Source of the DNA: an uncultured Lachnospiraceae bacterium
GTDB taxonomy: Bacteria > Bacillota > Clostridia > Lachnospirales > Lachnospiraceae
Length of the DNA stretch: 58,419 nt
NCBI GenBank assembly: GCA_947384285.1
Contig: CANDGI010000017.1
Location: forward strand, 1 to 58,419
Reading direction: 5' to 3'
Each line of letters begins with the position of its first letter. Within the stretch, counting starts at the first letter, position 1. This document shows positions 43,097-53,000 of this stretch, piece after piece. Under the pieces are notes generated by a model, which worked only from the letters and a program-made list of their open reading frames with translations, was not told the origin of the DNA and ran no database searches. The position numbers were made by a program, and so were the translations under genes.

Positions 43097-44701
43097 TTAT
43101 TCCCTTGGGGTGTGATATCTTTTTGCGATTGCTTCTGCAATTTTCATCCCATCCATAGCGGCTGACATAATCCCTCCTGCATATCCTGCGCCTTCCCCAC
43201 AGGGATATACCCCTTTTTTGCTGCTTTCAAATCCTTCATCCCTGGCAATCCTTATGGGAGAGGATGTCCGGCTTTCTACCCCGGATAAGATTGTGTCTGC
43301 CTGGTCAAAACCAGGAATCTGCCTGGAGAACTGATGCATTCCCTGGCAGAAGGAATCCCTGATTGCGTTTGGAAACAATGCATGCAATGCCCCAAACCCA
43401 TGATGCCCCTTGACGGCAGAGGAAAACCCGCCGTAAGAGGATGAAACCCTGCCAGCTTCAAAATCCCCCAAAAGCTGCTGTGGGATATTACCATTTCCCA
43501 GTTGATATGCTTTTTCCTCCAGCCTGCGCTGGAATTCCATGCCGCCCAGGGGATGAGGCGTCCCAAAATCCTCCGGGGTTACCGTTACAATAATGGCGCT
43601 GTTGGCATTTTGCCCCTTCCGGCCGCTGTAGCTCATGCCATTGACGGCAATCCGTCCCTGCTGGGAGGAGGCGTTTACCACATAGCCGCCGGGGCACATG
43701 CAAAAGGAGTACACGCCTCTGCCGTTTTTCAGGTTTGCGGTTAATTTGTAGGAAGCTGCCGGGAGTTTTTCAGCCATTTCTGCCCCATACTGGTTTTCAT
43801 TGATGAACCTCTGGGGATGCTCTGCCCGAAGCCCCACGGCAAAAGATTTTGCTTCCATATGAAATCCAGCATGGTACAGCATTTCAAAGGTATCCCTGGC
43901 ACTGTGCCCAATAGCAAGAATGGCCAAATCCGTCTGGATATACTGAGACAATCCATGTTTCATGCAATGCAAGCCTGCCAGCTTTCCCTGTGTAAATTCC
44001 ATCCCCGTCACACAAGTCTCAAACAGGAAGGTTCCACCCCAGTCTTCGATTTGCCGACGCATATCAGCAACCACCTTCCGAAGGATATCTGTCCCGATAT
44101 GGGGTTTGCTCTGGTATCCGATTTCCTCGGGAGCGCCATGGCGGATAAAAATATCCAACACCGCCTGGTTCCTCCCCTTCACATCCTTTACCAACGTATT
44201 TAGTTTTCCATCCGAGAATGCGCCTGCGCCGCCCTCCCCGAACTGTACATTGGATTCCGGCTGCAATTGGTTATCCTTCCAAAATTGCTCCACATCCCGG
44301 GTTCGCTCCTCTATCCTCCTGCCCCGTTCCAGGATAAGGGGACGGTAGCCGTGCCGGGCCAGCAGGTAAGCGCAAAACAAGCCTGCCGGCCCGCTGCCGA
44401 TAATCACAGGCGGACAGTTTAAGGCTTCTGTACCCTTGTCCGGAAACTGATAAAGGATATCCTTTGCCATGGAAATCTGAGGTTGCTTCCTCCTGCGGAG
44501 AATGGACGACTCATTTTCCACCTGGACATCCAGGGTATACACATAACTTATCTCATTTTTCTTCCGGGCATCTATCGACTGCTTCCGAATTTTATAATCT
44601 TGGATATTCTCGGTCTTTATGCCCAGAAGCTTTCCAATCTTTTTAAGGAGCTGCTCCTTCGTGTGGGAAACTGGAAGCTTTAACTGCTGTATTCTTATCA
44701 T
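43097..44701 (-). CDS. NAD(P)/FAD-dependent oxidoreductase (clostridial 'FAD-dependent dehydrogenase')
   Basis: 534-aa flavoprotein. N-terminal domain of about 90 residues (LPVSHTKEQLLKKIGKLLGI) of a type found before this dehydrogenase, then the Rossmann FAD motif VIIGSGPAGLFCAYLLARHGY (about 95-115), NVQFGEGGAGAFSDGKLNT and, near the C-terminus, YPCGEGAGYAGGIMSAAMDGMKIAEAI for the flavin. Start chosen at 44701 with AGAGG just upstream; an in-frame ATG at 44725 adds 8 residues, and further extension would enter the neighbouring gene. Substrate unknown. Separated by 67 bp from the next flavoprotein, to which it is not closely similar. Confidence 0.88.
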   Translation of the reverse strand: MIRIQQLKLPVSHTKEQLLKKIGKLLGIKTENIQDYKIRKQSIDARKKNEISYVYTLDVQVENESSILRRRKQPQISMAKDILYQFPDKGTEALNCPPVIIGSGPAGLFCAYLLARHGYRPLILERGRRIEERTRDVEQFWKDNQLQPESNVQFGEGGAGAFSDGKLNTLVKDVKGRNQAVLDIFIRHGAPEEIGYQSKPHIGTDILRKVVADMRRQIEDWGGTFLFETCVTGMEFTQGKLAGLHCMKHGLSQYIQTDLAILAIGHSARDTFEMLYHAGFHMEAKSFAVGLRAEHPQRFINENQYGAEMAEKLPAASYKLTANLKNGRGVYSFCMCPGGYVVNASSQQGRIAVNGMSYSGRKGQNANSAIIVTVTPEDFGTPHPLGGMEFQRRLEEKAYQLGNGNIPQQLLGDFEAGRVSSSYGGFSSAVKGHHGFGALHALFPNAIRDSFCQGMHQFSRQIPGFDQADTILSGVESRTSSPIRIARDEGFESSKKGVYPCGEGAGYAGGIMSAAMDGMKIAEAIAKRYHTPRE

Positions 44702-44768
44702 TTCTGCCTCTTTCTCTTCTTTCATAAACCTGTAACATTCAGGTAACCATTGAATAGTTACAATAACG

Positions 44769-46013
44769 CTAGAACATCGCATAAGCTGCAGCCGCCCTCC
44801 CAGCCACAGTGCCGCTCGTCCAAGCCCATTGCAGGTTGTAACCGCCGCACATGCCGTCAATATCCAACACCTCCCCGGAAAAAAAGAGGCCAGACACCAG
44901 CCCAGATTCCATAGTTTTGGGACAGACTTCATCTGTATCCACACCCCCAGCCGTTACCTGGGCGCCATCAAAACCCTTGGTTCCAACAATATCAACGCGA
45001 AGGCCCTGGATTTGAGCGGCCAGGCGGTTCCATTCCTTTTCCCTGCAAGCTTCCGCCATCTTATCTCTTATCATGCCGCTTTCCTTTAAAAGCAGATCAT
45101 TTAACTTGTCAGGCAAAAGCCCGATCAAGGCTTCCCTTGCTGTTTTTCCCTTTCCATAAATAAAAAACCGTTCCTTCAAAATCTCCCTCAACTGATACTT
45201 TGAAACATCCGGCATAAAATTCAGCGTCACAAACACCTGCTTTTTCTGTAAAAGCCCATAGGCGGCATAACGGCTGATTTGGAATACAGGAATTCCCGAT
45301 ACCCCAAAGGCTGTCAATTGGAGTTCCCCAAAATCCTCTGCAATTTTCTCATTTTCTATATAAAGTTCCACAACACCTTCTGCACGAATTCCTGCAACTT
45401 CTTTTAAAAATGACTGTTTTCCCTGCAATTGAACCAGTGCAGGCACAATATCTGTCAATTTATGTCCAAAACCTACAATATATGGAATTCCGCTTCCGTC
45501 GCTTCCTGTCTTTTTGGAAGCTTTTCCTCCCGTGGCAAGGATGCATGCCCTGCCTTGAAAGACGCCCTGCTTCGTATGAAAGAGAAAAATTCCCTGCTCT
45601 TTTTGGATGGAACGGATTCCGATTTCATACAAGATTTCTACGCCTATTCTCCGGCATTCCATCAACAGCGTCTCCCGGACAGAGGAAGCCTGTCCGCTTG
45701 CAGGATAATAATATCCGTCCCGCTTCACCTTGGCATAGATGCCAAGCTCCCGGAAAAACTGCAAGGTCTCTGCCAATCCAAACTGTTCCAAGGCAGGCAA
45801 GACAAAGGCAGGGTTCTTGCCTTTGTAATATGCAATGCCCTGCTTTTGATTGGTAAAATTACATTTTCCGTTTCCCGTCGCCAGGATTTTCTTCCCGGCC
45901 TTTTCCATATGCTCTAAAATCAGAACTTTCGCTCCTTGCCTTGCCGCCTGTATGCCAGCAGTAAGGCCAGATGCCCCGGCTCCTACAATAATCACGTCAA
46001 ATATCTGCTTCAT
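44769..46013 (-). CDS. BaiN/HI0933-family flavoprotein (aminoacetone oxidase family)
   Basis: 414-aa FAD-binding protein. FAD motif IIVGAGASGLTAGIQAARQG (8-27), GKKILATGNGKCNFTNQ (typical of HI0933/BaiN), CILATGGKASKKTGSDGSG and, at the C-terminus, LFFSGEVLDIDGMCGGYNLQWAWTSG. BaiN of Clostridium scindens acts in bile-acid 7-dehydroxylation, but the family is present in many bacteria and no other bai gene is near, so I give no symbol. Substrate not assigned. Confidence 0.9.
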   Translation of the reverse strand: MKQIFDVIIVGAGASGLTAGIQAARQGAKVLILEHMEKAGKKILATGNGKCNFTNQKQGIAYYKGKNPAFVLPALEQFGLAETLQFFRELGIYAKVKRDGYYYPASGQASSVRETLLMECRRIGVEILYEIGIRSIQKEQGIFLFHTKQGVFQGRACILATGGKASKKTGSDGSGIPYIVGFGHKLTDIVPALVQLQGKQSFLKEVAGIRAEGVVELYIENEKIAEDFGELQLTAFGVSGIPVFQISRYAAYGLLQKKQVFVTLNFMPDVSKYQLREILKERFFIYGKGKTAREALIGLLPDKLNDLLLKESGMIRDKMAEACREKEWNRLAAQIQGLRVDIVGTKGFDGAQVTAGGVDTDEVCPKTMESGLVSGLFFSGEVLDIDGMCGGYNLQWAWTSGTVAGRAAAAYAMF

Positions 46014-46117
46014 AATCTGTCCTGCAAAATAGATTGTCTTGTTCCTTCGATATTATATCATGCCAAAACCTAAGTTTCAAGTGTGCGAAAGCGAACAAAC
46101 TATATTTCGATACAGCC

Positions 46118-46525
46118 TTAACTTGTGTAATTTTCCAGAAAATTATAGAGCTGTTCTTCATTTTCAATTTGTTTTCCCTGGGAGATTTCCTCCTGCAAAT
46201 CTTCTGGAAGATTCCGAACCAGGATATCGGTGGCGGCAAACAAGGTTTCCCTGTCTGCATGGTAGACGGCAACATAACCATTTTCTTCCAGCAGGATATA
46301 CTCATAAGGATCTACCACTTTCAGGCTTTCTGCAAGTTTTTTTTCTGATTCTGCTGCTTCCTGCTGGGCAAGGAGATCTGCGTTCTGCTGCTGGAGCAGG
46401 ACAATGCGTTCCTCGTAGGTCCGCCAGTTCTTCTGGGTTCCTGCAAAAAAGCCGGTGCTAAGGCCAAATGCCGCGCTGACGATGGTTCCTAATAACAATA
46501 GACGAATACTACATTTCTTTTCCAT
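46118..46525 (-). CDS. Small membrane-anchored coiled-coil protein, BofC C-terminal-like
   Basis: 135 aa. Short cytoplasmic N-terminus, one membrane helix (about 8-28), coiled coil (about 35-68, ERIVLLQQQNADLLAQQEAAESEKKLAE), then a compact domain: YEYILLEENGYVAVYHAD, TDILVRNLPEDLQEEI and LYNFLENYTS. This last part resembles the BofC C-terminal domain (regulator of forespore signalling in Bacillus) and is common in clostridial proteins of this size. Similarity is judged by eye. Good ribosome site (AAGGAG). The 104-bp gap to the BaiN-like gene shows nothing clear. Confidence 0.7.
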   Translation of the reverse strand: MEKKCSIRLLLLGTIVSAAFGLSTGFFAGTQKNWRTYEERIVLLQQQNADLLAQQEAAESEKKLAESLKVVDPYEYILLEENGYVAVYHADRETLFAATDILVRNLPEDLQEEISQGKQIENEEQLYNFLENYTS

Positions 46526-46617
46526 GCCAAACTCCTTTTTGTGGTAGTATTTGCTATTTTTGTTATTTTATACAAGAAATACCCGGCATTTTTCTGTCTT
46601 TGAAGGCTCAACCATTT

Positions 46618-46763
46618 TTATATCCTCTGCCTAATCTTAAAAGCAATAAAAAATATGGCCTGCATTTTATTGGTTGTAGTGTAAAATCCAAAACCAAAAT
46701 CCAGAAATCGATTCTGGATTTTGGTTTTGGAACAGCCACATTACTTCCATGATACAATGTCAT
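46618..46763 (-). pseudogene. Frameshifted, truncated DUF3990-like gene
   Basis: Starts MTLYHGSNVAVPKPK (from 46763, with GGAGG six nt upstream), then in the +1 frame continues IQNRFLDFGFGFYTTTNKMQ and stops at 46618. The joined sequence matches the start of DUF3990 proteins (LYHGSNV...LDFG.GFYTTT), an ADP-ribosyltransferase-like family found in mobile and defence contexts. One missing A in a run near 46727 explains the shift, and the break lies in a palindrome. The full family is about 150 aa, so the rest is lost as well. Inactive unless frameshifting occurs. Confidence 0.75.
46687..46731. repeat. Perfect 20-bp inverted repeat inside the DUF3990 remnant
   Basis: Arms 46687-46706 and 46712-46731, core CCAAAACCAAAATCCAGAA, 5-nt centre ATCGA. 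It could fold as a strong hairpin in RNA and might also help end the upstream operon, but only a short T run follows on the - strand. Confidence 0.85.
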
Positions 46764-46791
46764 AAAGAACCTCCAGTATCTCTCAAAAATC

Positions 46792-48027
46792 TCACCCAAT
46801 CCCGCACATCTTATCCACAGAATCCAGAATCTCTTTAATCTCCTGGCTGCCTCCCGGACGGTTCTTTATGAGCTTTTCGATTTCCTTCCTTGCGCCCCTG
46901 ATATCTGTGACCTGGCTCTCCATTCCGCTGCGTAGCTTCTTCCGGCGCACTAAAAGGTCATGCTTCACTTCAACCATCTCCTTTTTGTCCAGCAAAGCCT
47001 TCGCCTGATGAATCCATATTCTGGCGTCATAGAACCGGTACCGCTGAAGCTGGCGGATGAGTTTGTCATTGAAATACTCCAGATCATCGTTGGTGCGCTC
47101 ATATTTTTCCCGTTCCTTTACCGCTTCCAGATACTGGTCCCAGATGTAGCTCAATTCATATCCATTTTTCACATGGTATTTCTCACAGGCATAATCTACG
47201 GCATTGGTGACATTGACATATTTAAACTTTACCTTATTCAGCAGCACAATGGCCCGGTTGATATTGGCCTGCGCTTTTTTTAAGCCCATCCTGTCATTCT
47301 GCAGCCGCAGAGCCATAATTCCGCCCACTGCCCCTGCAATTAAGGTAGCTGCCACAAAAGGCATCATAATGTCAAATTTCATCACCATGCCAAGTATCAC
47401 AATCACGCCTACTGCCAGGACATATATGCCGGCGAAGCCGAAAAATAATCTGCGCAGGATTGTTTCTTCCTGTTCCAGGGAATCCTGGTAATAACGCCAC
47501 TCTTCCCGTTCCCCTTCCAGATACTGCATATCCCGCTTTACGGTAGTCTGGTAAGATTCATTGCTTTGCAGGCGCTTAATAATCTCCGGCATTTCATCCT
47601 CCAATTGCTCCATCTGGGCAAATTGAGCATCCGAAATTGTCTTTGACTTATTCAGGTATGCGTCCCTGGCCTCATTTAAATTCAGTACATTCTGAGCGGT
47701 TTCCTGGATTTTCTGCATTTCCGCTTCCGGCAGGTTTTCCAAGGTCTGGATATCGGTGAGATAGTCCGTCACTATTTTATACTCCCGTTTTGTCTCTTCC
47801 AGATTCCTGGCAGCAGCCATAATCTGCTCACAGTATTCCGTTGCAAGGCTTTTCCCCTGGCCTTGCCCCTGATTTGGTTTAGCCTGCTGCCCATTGGCCG
47901 CTTGTTTAGCTTTTTGCACCTGCTTAGCCTTATTCTCACGCCGCTTGGATCTTCGGTCAATTTCTTCGCCAAATTCTAATATCTCTTCTACATATTCCGG
48001 TTTTTTCTTTTTCTTGAATAATCCCAT
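46792..48027 (-). CDS. Coiled-coil protein with two central membrane segments, unknown function
   Basis: 411 aa. Very basic N-terminus (MGLFKKKKKPEYVEEIL), a Gln/Asn/Gly/Lys-rich stretch (about 35-60), long helices, two membrane segments (about 195-215 and 222-242: FAGIYVLAVGVIVILGMV, MMPFVAATLIAGAVGGIMAL) and a second long coiled-coil half. Both ends should be cytoplasmic. Not recognised beyond this. Last intact gene of the DUF5717-DUF5716-TPR operon, 2 nt after the TPR gene; it is the obvious candidate to tie that assembly to the membrane. Confidence 0.8.
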   Translation of the reverse strand: MGLFKKKKKPEYVEEILEFGEEIDRRSKRRENKAKQVQKAKQAANGQQAKPNQGQGQGKSLATEYCEQIMAAARNLEETKREYKIVTDYLTDIQTLENLPEAEMQKIQETAQNVLNLNEARDAYLNKSKTISDAQFAQMEQLEDEMPEIIKRLQSNESYQTTVKRDMQYLEGEREEWRYYQDSLEQEETILRRLFFGFAGIYVLAVGVIVILGMVMKFDIMMPFVAATLIAGAVGGIMALRLQNDRMGLKKAQANINRAIVLLNKVKFKYVNVTNAVDYACEKYHVKNGYELSYIWDQYLEAVKEREKYERTNDDLEYFNDKLIRQLQRYRFYDARIWIHQAKALLDKKEMVEVKHDLLVRRKKLRSGMESQVTDIRGARKEIEKLIKNRPGGSQEIKEILDSVDKMCGIG

Positions 48028-48029
48028 TT

Positions 48030-48779
48030 TTACTCACTTTTCCTATATCCTGTCCTTAAATTTTGCAGCGTAGTTTCTATCAGCTTTTCATAACCGCTGC
48101 GATTGGCCTGTTTTAATTCTGCAAGCTCCCGCCGGGTTGCAATCAGCCCGTCCGGCGCTGTATGGAATCTCTGTCCATCCTTGCTGGCAAGAGCCAAAAG
48201 ATAAGAATTCTTGCTCTCTTCGTTCTGCCCGATATCATAAGCTTTTTCATAGCATTCCGCTGCCTGTTCAAACAGCATCTGCCTGGCATATGCTGTTCCC
48301 ATATTATGCCAGATATTTCCTATGGTTTTTTCATCCTCTGCCTCCTGCTTCGCCCCGGCAATGGCTTTTTTGTATTCCATCACAGCATCTTTGTACTTTT
48401 CTGCTTTCAGAAGACGGTCTCCCCGCAGCTTTTCCCGGTCCAGCGGCTCCTTATTTTCCATATGCTTTGCGGTCTTTAAAGCATCCTCCAGCTCTTTGGA
48501 ATTGTAAAAGCCCCCAGCCTGCAAAATCTGTTCCATGCACCAGCAGCCGCTTTTTTCCTGGTCAATGCCCCGTCTCAGCCTTGCGCAAAGCTCTATCTGG
48601 CCAATTTCCTGCTCCAGCCACAGGCATAATTTCTCATTGAAAAAGCTTTCCTCCAGCGTCCCGGTATTTTCATACAAATAATAGCACAATTCTTCAAAGG
48701 AATACAAATCTACGCCTGCTTCCTCCAAAAAGAACGGGTGCTCTGCTATCTTTTCTTCACATAACCATATTTTACCCAT
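48030..48779 (-). CDS. TPR-like helical-repeat protein
   Basis: 249 aa, soluble. Helical throughout. The middle holds TPR-type helix pairs: RGDRLLKAEKYKDAVMEYKKAI and GNIWHNMGTAYARQMLFEQAAECYEKAYDIG (about 150-190), the second a near-consensus TPR. N-terminal part begins MGKIWLCEEKIAEHPFFLEEAGVDLYSFEELCYYLYEN, common to this family in Lachnospiraceae operons. Probably a protein-protein adaptor. 31 bp after the DUF5716 gene and 2 bp before the coiled-coil gene, so same operon. Function unknown. Confidence 0.82.
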   Translation of the reverse strand: MGKIWLCEEKIAEHPFFLEEAGVDLYSFEELCYYLYENTGTLEESFFNEKLCLWLEQEIGQIELCARLRRGIDQEKSGCWCMEQILQAGGFYNSKELEDALKTAKHMENKEPLDREKLRGDRLLKAEKYKDAVMEYKKAIAGAKQEAEDEKTIGNIWHNMGTAYARQMLFEQAAECYEKAYDIGQNEESKNSYLLALASKDGQRFHTAPDGLIATRRELAELKQANRSGYEKLIETTLQNLRTGYRKSE

Positions 48780-48810
48780 GGCCTGCTTCCTCTCTTTTGA
48801 CTGTTTCTCT

Positions 48811-50049
48811 TTACCCTATTTCATATTCCCATTCCTTGCCGCTGCCTGGGGAAAGCTGCCCCCATCCAATATCCTGCATATTCAAAAGAATCTGTCCCTC
48901 TTCCCCGGTATAAAGGGAAAGAGCCAGCCGGCAGCGCCCTGTCTCCTCTATGGGAAGCTCGGTAAGCTCCAGGCTCTCAATCCTGGCTTCCCGGCTTCCC
49001 GGCCTCTGCACCCAAAGCTCCAGCGCCGGCTCGCCTTCCAGAAGGATTCTAAGCCTCTTTCCAATCTGATGCTGGTTGCTTCCCGCCTCCAGCAAAGGAT
49101 AAAAATATGTTTTATCTCCTTTGGATACTTTCAGCAGCATATGCTCCTGCACCTTATATTCACAAAAATATACGGTTTCTGCCTGTTCCTGATGTACTGC
49201 AAGCATTCCAGCGTAACAGGCGCCTTTGGTATAGAGGTTCTTCCCCTGGAAAGCCCTTCTTCCCCGGCAGATGACCTGCAGGGATTCTTTCATCCAGCCC
49301 CCCTCAAATCCGCTTCCAATCAGATAGATGGCAGACACAATCCTGCCGGACATGGCATCCATTACCATGCGTGAGAAGGAAATATCCCATTCCCTTACAT
49401 TTTCCGGCAATTTTCCCAGATATATCTCTTCCACTTCCGCAATCTTGGGCTTGGTTTTTTTATTACAGGAAAGACGCTTCAGCCAGATTTCTTCTCCGCT
49501 GCAGGAAAACAAAAGAACATCATACTGCCACAATTCCTGTTCCTGGCACACGGCATATGCATAAAAACTCTCCCTGTGGTCCTGGATCATAAGCTGCTCC
49601 TCCCGGATTCCCAATTTCACAGACATATCCCGCAGCAGCGCCACCAGAGCGCTTGTCACTCCCTTTATGGAAAACACACATTTGGTAACTACCTCTATCC
49701 CTTTGGCGGGGAGGGCAATCCTTAAGACCTTCTTCAAGAACACAAGCAGCAAATCTTCTGCGCGGTACTCCCTGTCCAGGAAAACTTTTTCTCGTTTTAA
49801 GGCCTTGTCCAACAGGTAATCCACATAGACGCCCTCACCGGATTCTGCCATTCTGCTGGCTTCTTCCCCAAAACACCATTTTCCCGTGGATTTCCGCTTA
49901 CAGATTGCCGTGGGAATCTGATACAGTTCCGTTCCTGTCACCGTACTTATCGTTTCCGGCTCCGCCAGGTTCTGATGGTAACAGCTTACCTGCGTCCATC
50001 TGTTCCCCAGTTCAATTCCAATATACCATTCACCTGCTGTGGGCCTCAT
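48811..50049 (-). CDS. DUF5716-family actin/Hsp70-fold protein
   Basis: 412 aa, cytoplasmic. Phosphate-1 loop YIGIELGNRWTQVSCYH near the N-terminus (compare DnaK IGIDLGTTNS), and adenosine-site-like LIGSGFEGGW followed by KGACYAGML, as in actin/Hsp70 folds (about 260-305). The phosphate-2 position reads LLFSCSGEEIWLKRL instead of DLGGGT, so catalysis may be reduced or absent. The C-terminal 110 residues are beta-rich and would take the place of a substrate-binding domain. Start chosen at ATG 50049; a GTG at 50058 is possible. Member of the DUF5717 operon. DUF assignment is from recall of the family pairing in Lachnospiraceae. Confidence 0.8.
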   Translation of the reverse strand: MRPTAGEWYIGIELGNRWTQVSCYHQNLAEPETISTVTGTELYQIPTAICKRKSTGKWCFGEEASRMAESGEGVYVDYLLDKALKREKVFLDREYRAEDLLLVFLKKVLRIALPAKGIEVVTKCVFSIKGVTSALVALLRDMSVKLGIREEQLMIQDHRESFYAYAVCQEQELWQYDVLLFSCSGEEIWLKRLSCNKKTKPKIAEVEEIYLGKLPENVREWDISFSRMVMDAMSGRIVSAIYLIGSGFEGGWMKESLQVICRGRRAFQGKNLYTKGACYAGMLAVHQEQAETVYFCEYKVQEHMLLKVSKGDKTYFYPLLEAGSNQHQIGKRLRILLEGEPALELWVQRPGSREARIESLELTELPIEETGRCRLALSLYTGEEGQILLNMQDIGWGQLSPGSGKEWEYEIG

Positions 50050-50077
50050 CTCATTCACCTGCCAATCGTTTTATCAT

Positions 50078-53000
50078 TTACAGAAGATTAAATTCTTCTT
50101 TTACCATCCCATCCAGAATCCCATACGTTTCCATCCGTTCCATGAGGGTTTTTTCATCCTCCATCTGCCAGCTTACCATCATATCATTAATCAAATCATA
50201 GCGGCTGCCCTCCGCATGGGTGCAAAGCTCCTGGTTTTGTATCTGCCCGCTTTCTGTGACTGCCCATTCCCCATCTCTTTCTTCTTTGATATAATAAGGG
50301 ATCTTTTCTCCATAGAAAACCAGGAATTCTTTTACATAAATCCCCTCGTACACTTCCTGCAAATCCATTTCCAGATAGTCTGGGCTCCCGATGGGCAGGA
50401 AAATGATAACCACCTTCTTCCCAGGCTCTGTGCGGTATTCCAGAAATGTTTTATCGTGGTACAGGTATTTCCCAGCAAAGCTTTCCGGCAGGGTTTTATA
50501 AAATGCAAAGTATTTCCCTCTGGATACATACTCTTCCAATATGGTTTCCGCCCAATCCTGTTCTTCCTCTGCCAGATCCTTCCTGGAAGCGCACCATTTT
50601 AAAAATCCCAGCCTGCAGGGCGGGTTCAATTCCTGTTTTTCCTTCAGCATCCTGAAAATTTTCTGGAATACATAGTCTGAAACCACAGCGTCTTTGGTAA
50701 GAAGCTGATGGGACATCCAGGTAAGATACGAAAGAACAACAACCTCCCTGCCCAGGTTTTCCCCGTAGCTTTCAAAGATTTTTTCAATGCACGGAGCATA
50801 GTCCCCGGTATACAAAAACTGCACCAGGCATCGCTCCTCCAAGGCATACGTATCCAGCTCAAAGTCACATGCCGCCTGCCACAGCTTGGCCATTTCCTCC
50901 ATTTTCCCATAGAAATGCCGGCACATATAACTTAAAATACGTTCATTGTATTTGCCGCGCAAAAATACGCCCCGGCACAGCCTCAGCAAGAATTCATCCG
51001 ATTCCTCGTCCGTATCCATTTCTTCCATCCGGTGGCAGATTACATAAACCAGTTTTGGAGCCGAAATGCTCTCGCTGCCATAGGACAGCAGCAATTCATA
51101 GGCGCGCTTATAATGCCGCCTTGCCACAAGAAGCTCCATAATCCGCTCCCTTGCACGCTTTTTCATCCCGTCAAAGGATACGGACAGCAGAAATTCATCC
51201 AGCGCGTCCCCGGTATAATTGTAATAATAATAAGAAATAATCTGCGGGCGCAGCTCCTCCCGGTATGTTTCGCTGATTGCTTCGGATTCCATCAGCATTT
51301 GGAGGTAAGGCAGATCTTTTGCTTCATAAGTCTGCCAGATTTTTTTCCGGTCAAAATATTTCAAAAGGTAGGGCATCTTCTCCTTGGCCAAGGCAAGGCC
51401 CTTTTCTAAGAATTTTTCGCTGTCTAACAGCGGAACCACAGACAGCTCCTCTCCTGGCAGAAAACGGTTTCCTCTGGAATCCTCCAATAAAATCTGATAG
51501 AAGCTGCCATAGAGGCTGACAAACCCAACGCCGTGGTTCAATGGAACCGTCTGCTCCTTTTTCAAAGGATGCTGGCGCACCACAAGCCGCAGCGCACCGG
51601 AGTCCTTACAGGTAACCTTGTGGACAAAAAGTATTTTTGCCAGGTGCCCCATCAATTCCTCTGCAATCAAATCCGGCGTTAAGATTTCCCGGTACACAAC
51701 GGCACAATCCTCGTCGATCCGTTCAGCCTTAAGCTGTTTTATGACAAATTCTTCCATATTTTTCTGATAATGCTTCACATTATTTTTCCAGGAAGATTTA
51801 TGCTCCACCATAGAGCAATAAAGCTTGGCCTGGGAAGGATAGGGAAGGTTATTGTTGTACTGAAAATAGAGGATGACTGATTTCGGTATCCGTTCTAACT
51901 GCTTCTTCCCGGCAGACATCATCCAGGCTTCATAAATTCCCGCAATGCGGATTTTTTCTCTTACGCCCTTATGATACCATTTCCAGTAAGGTTCCCCATA
52001 ACAATTCCATTTCATGCAGTAGCTGCAAACTGCCTGCAGCATTTCCTTCTCAGGAAACACTTCATAACACTCACAAAGAATCCGGTACCAAATGGGATGA
52101 TATTCTGGTATTTCCGGCGCAAGCTGGCAGACCTGCTCCGCAATTCCACGGGTAACCGCCTGATGCTTGGCTGCCCAATACAATATTTTCCGGCAGAATT
52201 CATCTGGCTGGTATAATAAAAACGGCTCTTTTGCCAGAATCCGGTAGGCTTCCAGGTAAAGCACAGAGCTTCCGCCGGATGACCCAATCTGGCGGATAAT
52301 GATTTCCAGCTTCCTGCCCTTGCTGTAATTCATTTCTTCATCCAAAAACAAAAGAATCCACAAAAGCAGATTATTTTCCTGGTTTTTATGGAAAATCCTG
52401 CGTATTTTCCCAGTCAGTTTATTGACATAAACAGGCTCAGGCTCCCGGAGGGCGCATAGATACAGGTAATAGGCATACAGGGGCGATTCCTTATCCACCT
52501 TATGCTTCGGAAAAGCATCCAATGCCCATTCCCCTTCCTGCTGCTGCTTATTTACCAGAAAAACCTGTGCCTTTGCCAAAAGATACCAGAGATTATCCGG
52601 ATCCAGCGTTATCAGTTCTTCCAGCTTGCGGATGGAAAACTTTGCCCAGGCGCCTGTAACCATCTTCCGAAGGCCAAAACGGACGTAGGCATTCATCAAT
52701 TCCACCTGCTTTTTGTGAATCAATAAATCGTCCCGTTCTCTTTGTATTCCCTGGTATACACAGATATCCACCTGATGCGCCTGGAAGGGCGTCCTTAACG
52801 TAATCCTGCCAAAATTCTTCCCTGCATGCAAAAACTCCGGCAGTATCAAATATTCCGCCAATACATGGCCTCCCACAAATTCGTTGGAGGTAAGGGTGTT
52901 TTTTGCCAGGCCGATCCACCGGGCGTCACTGGTAATTTCAATGGAAATGTATCCCCATTCTTCTTTTTTTAATGTGATATGCTGCCTGTTTATTTCCGTA

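Noticed and set aside
42943-43140. 65-aa basic ORF upstream of mutS
   Set aside because: Overlaps the mutS start and the preceding gene's end in another frame; composition is Lys/Arg-rich noise with no conserved motif.
44769-46013. Bile-acid baiN call
   Set aside because: Family match only; no bai operon genes in the window and the family is widespread.
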